DNA of 34,773 nucleotides from Candidatus Zixiibacteriota bacterium (GTDB lineage: Bacteria; Zixibacteria; MSB-5A5; GN15; PGXB01): assembly GCA_020058225.1 (NCBI GenBank), contig JAGVEJ010000153.1, positions 1 to 34,773 on the forward strand, written 5' to 3'. The position numbers were made by a program, and so were the translations under genes. The notes under the pieces are model-generated. The model did no database searches and was not told the DNA's origin. It was given only the letters and a program-made list of their open reading frames with translations. Positions 15,871 to 23,502 of this stretch are shown piece after piece (the stretch's first letter is position 1; every line of letters begins with the position of its first letter).

Positions 15871-15904
15871 AATAAAAAATGCCCCTCTCCGATAAGAAGG
15901 GCAT
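15871..15904 (-). terminator. Rho-independent terminator of the outer-membrane barrel gene
   Basis: On the minus strand, stem arms ATGCCCTT (15904-15897) and AGGGGCAT (15886-15879), with one mismatched end pair, are followed by TTTTTTATT. It lies about 30 bases after the stop at 15934. Confidence 0.75.
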
Positions 15905-15933
15905 CAAAAAAAAAGATCGTCTGATATAATTTA

Positions 15934-16578
15934 TTATTCTTTCCCAAAAAATACTGTAATCCCGGCCTTAACATCCAGATGGCTTACATCATCTTGGAGT
16001 TTATAATACACATTACCATATTCAACTTCGTTATCTTTCAACTTGGCCATATTATATCCAAGCTCAACAAAGAGTCCGCCAACATCTGATGTATAATACA
16101 TAGCGCCTGCGGCCACACCTAAGGTCAATCCTGCTCCATAGGAAAGTTCGCGCAGTGTGGTTTTATTTGGCCCAACCCAAGTGGCAAATTTGGCAAAGTC
16201 CGCGCCAAGTTTCATTTTTACATAAGGTTCAAAATTGGATTCGTCAGCAAAAGCATATTTGGCGTAAGCGCCAATATCATACAGATTATAATGGAGGGCA
16301 AAATCTTTATTTTCTATTGGAAATTGAATCAATGAAAAATACACACCCAGACAGGTTTTGGCATTTAAATAACGCCCGCCTGATATACCTACATTCATTC
16401 CGGATTTCGCGCCCAAGGAATCATACCAGTCTTTTAGAGCGCCGGAAGGCATTGACATCCCGGCATTTATTGATACCTCATAATCACGCCAATTTTCATC
16501 CTGTTGTTCCTGAGCAAATGAATTGACATAAAACATCATGATGAGAATGGATGCCAGAATCAGTCCTTTTCTTTTCAT
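15934..16578 (-). CDS. Small outer-membrane beta-barrel protein
   Basis: A 214-residue exported protein. The signal peptide is MKRKGLILASILIMMFYVNS plus FAQ. The mature part alternates hydrophobic and polar residues in short strands, with many Gly and aromatic residues (VGISGGRYLNAKTCLGVYFS; GGLFVELGYNMAKL). It ends KAGITVFFGKE, a terminal beta strand with aromatic residues typical of eight-stranded OmpX/OmpW-like barrels. I chose ATG 16578 over ATG 16584 because GAGG is eight bases before the former and only two before the latter. No enzymatic motif is present. The function is probably envelope stability or transport, but it cannot be read from sequence. A terminator follows directly. Confidence 0.75.
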   Translation of the reverse strand: MKRKGLILASILIMMFYVNSFAQEQQDENWRDYEVSINAGMSMPSGALKDWYDSLGAKSGMNVGISGGRYLNAKTCLGVYFSLIQFPIENKDFALHYNLYDIGAYAKYAFADESNFEPYVKMKLGADFAKFATWVGPNKTTLRELSYGAGLTLGVAAGAMYYTSDVGGLFVELGYNMAKLKDNEVEYGNVYYKLQDDVSHLDVKAGITVFFGKE

Positions 16579-16640
16579 TATCATTTCCTCTAATCCTCAA
16601 ATAACTTTAATACATTTTTTCCAACACATAATCTTTCATG

Positions 16641-16668
16641 CCGACGTGGGAAGATATTTCCACGCCGG
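16641..16668. other. Hairpin between the small membrane protein and the barrel gene
   Basis: Plus-strand arms CCGACGTGG (16641-16649) and CCACGCCGG (16660-16668) pair with one wobble. It lies 63-90 bases upstream of the barrel start, in its probable leader. It could be a leader hairpin or a weak terminator for the upstream 38-residue gene; there is no clean T-run. The remaining sequence of 16585-16815 holds a possible TTGACA at 16712-16707 without a good -10 box. Confidence 0.35.
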
Positions 16669-16815
16669 TCAAATTGAAAACCCAAATAACCATCCTATAG
16701 ACGGTTTGTCAATAGATTTATCAAATTTGCCGCACAGGAAAAAACGACCCACTGCCGACAGAAAATTATTCGGCCGGAGTTTGGAAAACTTAGGGGAAAG
16801 GGCAAATGAATTTCT

Positions 16816-16932
16816 CTATCTGTCCTTTCCCTTATTCGAGTAGTAGAGAACCATAAACATCCCCACAATCAAAAAAGTGGTGGACGAAACCATCAGGGCG
16901 GCGATGCAGTATTGAAACACCTGAGTCAACAT
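16816..16932 (-). CDS. 38-residue single-pass membrane protein
   Basis: A short frame starts with ATG at 16932 and ends with TAG at 16816. The protein begins MLTQVFQYCIAALMV, continues with a hydrophobic stretch through about residue 31 (TTFLIVGMFMVLYY), and ends in a positive tail, SNKGKDR. One transmembrane helix at about 9-31 with an inside C-terminus is expected. GGGAG lies five bases before the ATG, and a TTGACA-17-TATCTT promoter lies about 36 bases upstream, so it is likely to be expressed. The family is not recognised. Proteins of this size often act as accessory subunits or modulators of larger membrane complexes, but no partner can be named here. It sits between mtnA and the barrel gene and appears to be transcribed separately from mtnA. 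Confidence 0.65.
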   Translation of the reverse strand: MLTQVFQYCIAALMVSSTTFLIVGMFMVLYYSNKGKDR

Positions 16933-16967
16933 ACTCGCTCCCTTTTTAAATTGTTACCCTAACTTCA

Positions 16968-16996
16968 AAGATATTTAGCATAGAATAATATGTCAA
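16968..16996 (-). promoter_or_regulatory. Predicted promoter for the 38-residue membrane protein (TTGACA-17-TATCTT)
   Basis: On the minus strand: -35 TTGACA (16996-16991), a 17-base spacer, and -10 TATCTT (16973-16968). The leader to the ATG at 16932 would be about 30 bases. It supports the short ORF as a real gene. Between this promoter and the mtnA stop (16997-17116) I see nothing else. Confidence 0.65.
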
Positions 16997-17116
16997 GAGG
17001 AATGAATAATTTTTTTCACTATGGGAAAATCTTGTTCAATATTTGAACTTGAATTGCTGTAACTATTTCAGAATGAAACAATTAGAGCGCATTTCTTAGA
17101 TGTGATGGAAATAAAA

Positions 17117-18130
17117 TTATTTCCGCTTGCCCGGAATTATCCCTTTGTCAGTAATAAAAGCTGTCACCAATTCTACGGGTGTTATATCAAAGGCGGGTGA
17201 ATATACTTTTACTCCATTAGGCGCCGTCGGCGCCCCGCCCCAATTGGTAACTTCCTCTGGAGAACGTTCCTCTATCGGGATATCCTTACCGGAAGAGGTA
17301 TTCTCATCGAAGGTTGATGTCGGTGCGGCGACATAAAAAGGGATGCCGTGTGCTTTGGCCAACACCGCCACGCCATAAGTGCCGATTTTATTGGCAAAAT
17401 CGCCATTTTTTGCAATTCTATCAGCCCCAAGAATAACACAGCTAATTTTCCCTTGTTGCATAAGAAATCCGGCCATGTTATCACATATTAAGGTGACATC
17501 AATTCCCTCTTGCATAAGTTCCCAGCAGGTCAATCTGGCGCCCTGTAGAAGCGGACGAGTTTCATCAGAATACACTTTGAATTTTTTCCCCTGCGCTTTT
17601 GCCATATACATGACAGCAAGAGCAGTGCCTATTCCGCCGGTGGCCAGAGCGCCGGCATTGCAATGAGTGAGAATGGTATCATTATCCTGAATCAATTGGG
17701 CGCCATGCCGACCAATCGCCGCGCACATTTCCTCATCCTCTTTTAATATCGATTTTGCTTCATCCCAAATATGCTGGCTCAACTCTTTTATATCATCGCC
17801 ATCAAACTTCTGCGCCCTATTGAGCGCCCGGTTAACTGCCCACGATAAATTGACCGCGGTAGGACGGGCGGATTTTATCTCATCGGCAATATCGATGAGA
17901 ATCTTCTTAAGGCGCTCAACATCAGTTTTAACTTCAGCCATTGAAGCTATTGCCAGCGCAAATGCCCCGGCAATGCCGATGGCGGGAGCGCCACGTACTT
18001 CGAGAGTTTTAATTGAATCTATAATATCACGATAATCATCATAGTCATGATATATAATCTTAAGAGGCAACTGTCGCTGATCCAAAATTCTTATTTTTTT
18101 CTCCAATGGCTCAATTGCCTTGAAATTCAT
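17117..18130 (-). CDS. mtnA: S-methyl-5-thioribose-1-phosphate isomerase
   Basis: MtnA converts methylthioribose-1-phosphate to methylthioribulose-1-phosphate in methionine salvage; relatives also act on 5-deoxyribose-1-phosphate. Family motifs are clear: RGAPAIGIAGAFALAI (46-61), catalytic Cys157 in THCNAGALATGGIGTALA, DETRPLLQGARLTCWEL (189-205), and catalytic Asp237 in ILGADRIAKNGDFANKIGTY. The length of 337 is normal. The start ATG 18130 has GGAG seven bases upstream and follows the acyl-CoA synthetase stop by 13 bases, so the two share a transcript. The pairing has no obvious metabolic logic. No other methionine-salvage gene is in the window. Confidence 0.95.
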   Translation of the reverse strand: MNFKAIEPLEKKIRILDQRQLPLKIIYHDYDDYRDIIDSIKTLEVRGAPAIGIAGAFALAIASMAEVKTDVERLKKILIDIADEIKSARPTAVNLSWAVNRALNRAQKFDGDDIKELSQHIWDEAKSILKEDEEMCAAIGRHGAQLIQDNDTILTHCNAGALATGGIGTALAVMYMAKAQGKKFKVYSDETRPLLQGARLTCWELMQEGIDVTLICDNMAGFLMQQGKISCVILGADRIAKNGDFANKIGTYGVAVLAKAHGIPFYVAAPTSTFDENTSSGKDIPIEERSPEEVTNWGGAPTAPNGVKVYSPAFDITPVELVTAFITDKGIIPGKRK

Positions 18131-18143
18131 TATTATGCTCCAA

Positions 18144-19826
18144 TTACTTATAAACTGTTCTTCTTATTTTGCGAGTAGAGGTTTTTTCCAATTCTTCAAA
18201 TTTGATTTCAAATCGAATGAGTCTCTTATAATCGGCTAAACGATTATTGACCTGTTGTACTTCCGTTTCGATTACTTCATTAACGATCTTATGGTCGGGA
18301 GATGAACCGATTTCCGGAAATCTCGAACGCATTTCATCGAGGTTGGGGACGATAATGGCATGAACTTCCTCCCCCATTCTATTTTCTTTTTTTCTTCCAA
18401 ATACGATTGATTCCAGAATGAAAGGAGATAAATGCAGAGCGGCTTCAATTTCTTCCGGATATATGTTTTTGCCGGCGGCGCTAACAATCAAATTCTTTTT
18501 TCTTCCCGTAATATATAGTTGCCCCTTCACCATTTTGCCCAAATCGCCCGTATGAAGCCATCCGTCTTTTAGCAATTCCTTTGTAGCCTGAGGGTTATCT
18601 ATATAACCCGGCGAAGTGTTTTCGCCTTTGACTTTGATTTCACCGATACCCTCGGCATTAGGATTAGAAATTTCGATTTCCACTCCCGGTATTGGTGAAC
18701 CAACAGAATCAAATTTGATGCCATTGGGCCTATGGAGAGTAACCACCGGTGCACACTCGCTTAATCCATAACCTACCATAAAATCAAATCCTATCAAATT
18801 AAACCACTCTGCAATTTTGGGCGGGAGAGGCGCCCCTCCGCAAACCATCATTTTGACCGACTCTAATCCGGCCCTTTTACGCATCGACTTAAATAAATGC
18901 TTGCTCGATTTAATTCCCAAAATCCAGAAGAATCCGCTCAATTTATAAAGTAACCGATAGAATATCTTTTTAATTATGGGCAATTCCTCAATTCGTTTGG
19001 TAATCGCATTATGGATTTTTTCATATAAAAGTGGAACGCCAATTATACAAACAACATTATATTTTTTAATATCATTGAGCAGGTCTTTTGACTTAAGCGA
19101 TTGAGCATAAACAATTCTTCGACCCACAATTAATGATGTCAAAAAACCACAGGTCGATTCAAGCGTATGATGGAGCGGCAATATGGAAAGACAGGTATCA
19201 TCAGGAGGCAAATCAAGCGCCCGAATCGTTCCCTCTATATCAGCCAAAATATTGCGATGAGTCAGAATTACTCCTTTTGGTTCCCCTGAAGTGCCAGATG
19301 TATAGATGATTGCGGCCGGGTCGTTTGGCGAAATATCATTCGAAATATATGGTTTAGAATCCAGAAGATCACTCAGGTTCGGAGTAAATGAAGAATCGAT
19401 ACAGACAGATGTAATCTTGAGATTCTTTCGAACCGCAATTCCATTAACAATGGGAAACCATTTATTGGAGCAGAAAATAAATTTGACTTGAGAGACATCA
19501 AGAGTATGAGCTATTTCTTCTTCTTTCCATGAAGAATCAAACGGAACAAATATGCCTCCAGCCGCAAGGGTAGCAAGATATATCATCCCCCATTCGGGGC
19601 AGTTGGGAGATATTATTGCCGCTTTGTCTCCTCGGCAGAAACCAAGATTTTTAAGCCCGCCTGAAATTCGGGTTACAATTTCATGAACTTCACTATACCG
19701 ATAACTTTTCCCGGAGCCATCATTGCTCACAAAGGCGATTCTGTCCGGTATTCGCAGACAGCAATCAAGCACAACCTGATAAATTGTTCCTGAGAGTGGG
19801 AGCGATTTTGGTTGTGGAGGTATCAT
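18144..19826 (-). CDS. AMP-forming acyl-CoA synthetase (long-chain fatty acid-CoA ligase family)
   Basis: An ANL-superfamily enzyme that adenylates a carboxylic acid, most likely a fatty acid, and transfers it to CoA. The P-loop-like A3 motif IIYTSGTSGEPKGVILTHRN is at 173-192. The A5 motif reads GYGLSECAPVVTLH. The A7/A8 hinge reads WLHTGDLGKMVKGQLYITGR, followed by KKNLIVSAAGKNIYPEEIEA, where the A8 region leads into the C-terminal subdomain. The A10-type lysine region is at the end (STRKIRRTVYK). At 560 residues it resembles the FadD/FadD15-like group with membrane-associated long-chain substrates; the exact chain length is unknown. Its start (ATG 19826) lies very close to its predicted promoter. 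A terminator for the preceding gene lies directly upstream, so this begins a new unit that includes mtnA. Confidence 0.9.
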   Translation of the reverse strand: MIPPQPKSLPLSGTIYQVVLDCCLRIPDRIAFVSNDGSGKSYRYSEVHEIVTRISGGLKNLGFCRGDKAAIISPNCPEWGMIYLATLAAGGIFVPFDSSWKEEEIAHTLDVSQVKFIFCSNKWFPIVNGIAVRKNLKITSVCIDSSFTPNLSDLLDSKPYISNDISPNDPAAIIYTSGTSGEPKGVILTHRNILADIEGTIRALDLPPDDTCLSILPLHHTLESTCGFLTSLIVGRRIVYAQSLKSKDLLNDIKKYNVVCIIGVPLLYEKIHNAITKRIEELPIIKKIFYRLLYKLSGFFWILGIKSSKHLFKSMRKRAGLESVKMMVCGGAPLPPKIAEWFNLIGFDFMVGYGLSECAPVVTLHRPNGIKFDSVGSPIPGVEIEISNPNAEGIGEIKVKGENTSPGYIDNPQATKELLKDGWLHTGDLGKMVKGQLYITGRKKNLIVSAAGKNIYPEEIEAALHLSPFILESIVFGRKKENRMGEEVHAIIVPNLDEMRSRFPEIGSSPDHKIVNEVIETEVQQVNNRLADYKRLIRFEIKFEELEKTSTRKIRRTVYK

Positions 19827-19832
19827 CTATCC

Positions 19833-19861
19833 AATTTACGAACTGGATGTAAATTCATCAA
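19833..19861 (-). promoter_or_regulatory. Predicted promoter for the acyl-CoA synthetase-mtnA unit
   Basis: On the minus strand: -35 TTGATG (19861-19856), a 17-base spacer, and -10 TAAATT (19838-19833). Only about 45 bases separate the upstream terminator from the ATG, so the promoter must lie here. The -10 box ends six bases before the ATG, which would give an almost leaderless transcript. Confidence 0.45.
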
Positions 19862-19871
19862 GGTTTTTTAA

Positions 19872-19912
19872 TAAAAATTAAGGGCCATCCCGTGGCTCTC
19901 ATGGGATGACCC
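19872..19912 (-). terminator. Rho-independent terminator of the Ig-repeat lipoprotein gene
   Basis: On the minus strand, arms GGGTCATCCC (19912-19903) and GGGATGGCCC (19891-19882) form a stem with one wobble, followed by TTAATTTTTATT. It lies 25 bases after the stop at 19937. Confidence 0.8.
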
Positions 19913-19936
19913 TCTCGAAACAAAACAGGAGTGAGA

Positions 19937-22036
19937 TTATTTTGATAAAGCTACTGATTTGGTCAAAGTTATATTACCTCTTGCGTCGTTGTCACGAACC
20001 TGCAAAATAATACTCTTGATTGTGGTATCGGTCGGCGCGGTATAAGTGAATCCACTTGCCTCACCATACAGGTTTGTCTTCTGATTGGGATTGGCCACAC
20101 TCCCGCCGCCGGATGCGCTGGCCGTCAAGGAATGATCTCCAAGTGGATTTCCCCAACGATCCTCAATAGTAACCATAATCGGAACCGTCGTCCCATAATT
20201 GACAGTCGCCGAAATATCAAGAGCACAACCACTATAATAGGCCGGTCCGGTAAGCAGCGAACAAGGCATGGCTGAATTGATGAAGCCTTTATAATTGGCG
20301 CTGATATAATCAATAGCGCCAACGCCATTATCCACGGTTCCGGTCATGGAATAATCATAGTCAAGAATAACCGATGTCATAAAGGTGCGCACAATTGATG
20401 CATTGCACCCATCTTGGACAACGCCGGAAGCGACATTAAGATAGAAACTCTCGAGATCAATCTCGGTTTGATCATCAACATAATTTCCGTTCAGGTCGCG
20501 AACCTCGACCCAGAATACTTTGGTGCTCTTGCCATCGGCGTTGATATGTCCTGGAAATCCTACAAACCACAATGTATCCGGTACCCAACTGTTGATGAAA
20601 TATCCGGTATCCATGATAGTTCCGCCGGAGGTCTCGGCATAAATCTCTACAATACCATCGGCATTAGGGTCGTCATATCCGGAAATCCACCATGACGTGG
20701 CAATCCCGTCTTCATTCTGAATTCGGGTCTCATGAGCCATAATTGTTCCCTCATCACAAGTGAAATAGACGACAGTTGAGTCTGCCACCGGATTGTGATA
20801 GATATCTGAAACCAATGCACTGGTCTTAACTCTTTTATTAAGCCATCCCCAATATGGGGCATTACAGACTTCAGCGCCGACCGCAATATGTGCAGGCGGT
20901 CCTGCATGTACCATAATCAGAGTGGCATTCGACAGCACGGTATCGGCATAAGTGCGAACTCTGATCGTCCCCGATTTTGTGCCGGACGCAATCGGGCAGG
21001 CGGCCATTCCCTCGCTGTTGGTGGTGGCAACATAAGGACCATATCCTACGGCGCCAAGATGCTCCCCTCCACCGGGGCCATCAGTAATTATAAATGAAAT
21101 CTGAAGTCCTTCGGGAACTGCGTTACCATTGGCATCAAAACCGGTTGCATATAATTTGGCGGTTTCAATCCCGCCGGTCGTTTTTACTGCAATATGAATA
21201 TTATCGGACATCAAAGCAATGCTGGAGATGGAGGCATCTGGAGTCAACTGAAGGGAAGCTTCCGCATTGCCGTCAATTCCATCATCAATGGTGGCCTTGA
21301 TATATACCGTCACGGCTTCCGTCCCCGAAGTATAACTAACTATGGCCTGACCATTGCCTCCGCTGGTTACCACCGTCGAAGGAATTATTCCTATCGGATC
21401 CCAATGCCCGTTGGGAATGGCATCATAAATTACCGAATCAACACCGCTGGTGTAATATCCATTTTCATCCACATCATCAAATTTCTCACCGGCAACAAGC
21501 TTTATAATGGTTGAATCGGGAGCCGGTTGATTATTGGCATCACGCACCGTTATCGTCACCAAAGAAGTAGAAATTCCATCGGCCAAAAGTAAAGTCGGTG
21601 AAACTGCCAAATCCACATTCCCTGAACCCTGCTGATTGGAAGTAACACTTACCGCAACCGATTTGGCTGTACCGCCGGATACCGAAGCATAAATTGAGGC
21701 GCTACCGGATTGCGTGGCGGTAAAAACGGTGGCCACTATGCCATTGGCATCACTAGTATCAATAGCCGGCGCAAAATACCCTGCGGTCGTTGGCGTAACT
21801 GTAAACGTTACTACTCTATTGGCAAGGGGATTGACGCCATCCGTTACAGTAGCCTCAATAACCGAAGTTGAACCCACCGTAACTGATGAAGGACTGGCAG
21901 TTATAGTCGTCACCTGCAAGGTGGCAGTATCTGCAGGATCACTCGTAGATGAACTACATCCGGAAATTATAACTGCAAAAGTCACAATGGATAATAGTGA
22001 GACCACCAGTCCCAAAAGCTTTTTTTGAGTACTCAT
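19937..22036 (-). CDS. Large lipoprotein with invasin/Big_1-like Ig repeats
   Basis: A 699-residue lipoprotein. The signal sequence ends in the lipobox VIISGC, with the lipidated residue at C27, followed by a Ser-rich linker (SSSTSDPADTA). The body is a series of bacterial Ig-like domains. The first two (about 40-135 and 139-265) show the Big_1/invasin pattern: ITASPSSVTVGSTSVIEATV, VTDGVNPLANRVVTFTVTP and DANGIVATVFTA. Later repeats carry similar motifs (DANGNAVPEGLQISFIIT; DRWGNPLGDHSLTASASGGG). Such domains make stiff rods that display adhesins or anchor surface layers; no enzymatic site is seen. The start ATG 22036 has AGGAG five bases before it. Terminators lie on both sides, so it is a single-gene unit. 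Next to the pilus operon it may be a surface adhesin, but that is inference from location only. Confidence 0.85.
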   Translation of the reverse strand: MSTQKKLLGLVVSLLSIVTFAVIISGCSSSTSDPADTATLQVTTITASPSSVTVGSTSVIEATVTDGVNPLANRVVTFTVTPTTAGYFAPAIDTSDANGIVATVFTATQSGSASIYASVSGGTAKSVAVSVTSNQQGSGNVDLAVSPTLLLADGISTSLVTITVRDANNQPAPDSTIIKLVAGEKFDDVDENGYYTSGVDSVIYDAIPNGHWDPIGIIPSTVVTSGGNGQAIVSYTSGTEAVTVYIKATIDDGIDGNAEASLQLTPDASISSIALMSDNIHIAVKTTGGIETAKLYATGFDANGNAVPEGLQISFIITDGPGGGEHLGAVGYGPYVATTNSEGMAACPIASGTKSGTIRVRTYADTVLSNATLIMVHAGPPAHIAVGAEVCNAPYWGWLNKRVKTSALVSDIYHNPVADSTVVYFTCDEGTIMAHETRIQNEDGIATSWWISGYDDPNADGIVEIYAETSGGTIMDTGYFINSWVPDTLWFVGFPGHINADGKSTKVFWVEVRDLNGNYVDDQTEIDLESFYLNVASGVVQDGCNASIVRTFMTSVILDYDYSMTGTVDNGVGAIDYISANYKGFINSAMPCSLLTGPAYYSGCALDISATVNYGTTVPIMVTIEDRWGNPLGDHSLTASASGGGSVANPNQKTNLYGEASGFTYTAPTDTTIKSIILQVRDNDARGNITLTKSVALSK

Positions 22037-22140
22037 TTTGACTCCTGTTTTATGTTAATATCTTTTCATCAACATCAATAAATGGGATAATTCCTCATTA
22101 GTCGTTATATCGGAATAATTTGAGTGATTCTTTACACAAT

Positions 22141-22170
22141 AAAAAAAACCCGCTTTGGGCGGGTTTTTTT
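22141..22170 (-). terminator. Strong terminator of the pilMNOPQ operon
   Basis: 12-base arms AAAAAAACCCGC (22141-22152) and GCGGGTTTTTTT (22158-22169) flank a short loop, with A/T runs on both sides. It lies 16 bases after the pilQ stop, and on the minus strand the T-run is in the right place. It would also terminate plus-strand transcripts. Confidence 0.9.
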
Positions 22171-22185
22171 TGCATTTACAGTATT

Positions 22186-23481
22186 TTAATGTCCCTCGGC
22201 CAAATCTTCAGAGACAATTGTAGGCGTCACAAATATGACAAGATCACGATTTTCAACGCTTTTTTGAGTATATTTGAAGACCGTGCCGATAATTGGAATA
22301 TCCTTTAAAATCGGTACGCCTGATTCGGTCTCAACTTCATCCTGAGTGGTTAATCCGCCAATAATGGCCGTTTGACCATTATTCACAACCACATTGGTTT
22401 CGGCATTACTGGTATTGATGATAAGACCATTTGCATCCAGTTGAACTGTACTCCGTTCAGGCATGAGATGCATAAGAATCTGATTTTCAGCCGTGATATG
22501 CGGCGTCACACGAAGAATGGTGCCAACCTCCTCAAACTGGATAACCACATTTCCCGACTGGTCAAACTGTTTCACCGGCACGCGCTGACCCATCTGGATG
22601 CGTGCTTCTTTATTATCAACGGTCGTAATTTCTGGATGCGCTATAATTTTCCCCTTACCGGAACTGACAATGGCCGCTACAGTTGCCTTCAGGTCCCATC
22701 CCCGTTGCAGAGCAGTAACATTGTACTCAATAAGGCCATCGGTTACTCGATTACCGCTTTGAGTTAATTCCTCTGAAATAGAACGATCCGCATTCGGAGA
22801 ATACTGGCCGGCGACAGACCAATCAATCCCGAGTTCATTGACATCCTTGGACGAAATCTCAAGAATTTGGGCAGAAATTTTTATCTGACGAGCAGGCCGG
22901 TCAAGTTCCCTTATGAACGTAATCAGCTTGTCAATATTTTCCGGAACTTCCTGCAAAATCAAGGAATTGGTTCTTTCATCAGCATCAACCTTTCCCCTAT
23001 CGGTCATAAGCGATTTAACGGAAGTAACCAACTCACCGGCGGCGGTGTTGGCCAGTCGGATAATTTTGACATCCAATCTGGCCATGGTTTCCTTTTCCAT
23101 ATTATGCTTTTCCATTTCGGTCTGCTCTTTGCGATAGTCAGGCGAAGACAGAACGCGAATATATCCATCCTTCTCGAATACGACCGATAAATCATAGGTT
23201 TGGCCGATAATTTTAAGCGCTTGCTCCCAGGTTACATTTCGCACTGAAATAGTGACACTGCCCTGCACGTTGGGAGCCACAACAACATTGACCTGGCCAT
23301 AATCGGCGAGAAACCTGATGACCGCACGAATATCGGCGGCTTGGAATGTCAAATTCTCAATGGGGGCTGATGGATCTTTGGAACCGGATGAAGTCTGCGC
23401 CATGGAGGGCAGATTCGAACTTGCCATTAGAATTATCAGTAAAGCAAACCAAATTAGTTTTTTGATTTTACAGTTATTCAT
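22186..23481 (-). CDS. pilQ: Type IV pilus secretin PilQ, short form lacking AMIN domains
   Basis: The outer-membrane secretin ring through which the pilus passes. After a signal peptide (about 1-29) come an STN/N0-like domain (about 42-110: LTFQAADIRAVIRFLADYGQ, VTISVRNVTWEQALKIIG), an N1/KH domain (about 135-200) and the secretin domain (about 200-425). The secretin domain has the family signatures VGTILRVTPHIT and VNNGQTAIIGGL, and ends VPILKDIPIIGTVF...NRDLVIFVTPTIV. At 431 residues it is much shorter than typical PilQ (about 700) because the N-terminal AMIN domains are missing; an AMIN domain is instead found on the protein encoded just upstream. It is last in the pilM-N-O-P-Q operon, 21 bases after the preceding gene, and is followed by a strong terminator. 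Confidence 0.93.
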   Translation of the reverse strand: MNNCKIKKLIWFALLIILMASSNLPSMAQTSSGSKDPSAPIENLTFQAADIRAVIRFLADYGQVNVVVAPNVQGSVTISVRNVTWEQALKIIGQTYDLSVVFEKDGYIRVLSSPDYRKEQTEMEKHNMEKETMARLDVKIIRLANTAAGELVTSVKSLMTDRGKVDADERTNSLILQEVPENIDKLITFIRELDRPARQIKISAQILEISSKDVNELGIDWSVAGQYSPNADRSISEELTQSGNRVTDGLIEYNVTALQRGWDLKATVAAIVSSGKGKIIAHPEITTVDNKEARIQMGQRVPVKQFDQSGNVVIQFEEVGTILRVTPHITAENQILMHLMPERSTVQLDANGLIINTSNAETNVVVNNGQTAIIGGLTTQDEVETESGVPILKDIPIIGTVFKYTQKSVENRDLVIFVTPTIVSEDLAEGH

Positions 23482-23502
23482 ATATAATTCCGCCTTTCAT
23501 TA

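Noticed and set aside
15783-15974. 63-codon minus-strand frame near the barrel gene terminator
   Set aside because: It overlaps the end of the barrel gene, its terminator and the 15-base inverted repeat, and has no ribosome site.
17107-17124. Palindrome GGAAATAA/TTATTTCC at the mtnA stop as a terminator
   Set aside because: It overlaps the stop codon, is AT-rich and lacks a following T-run.
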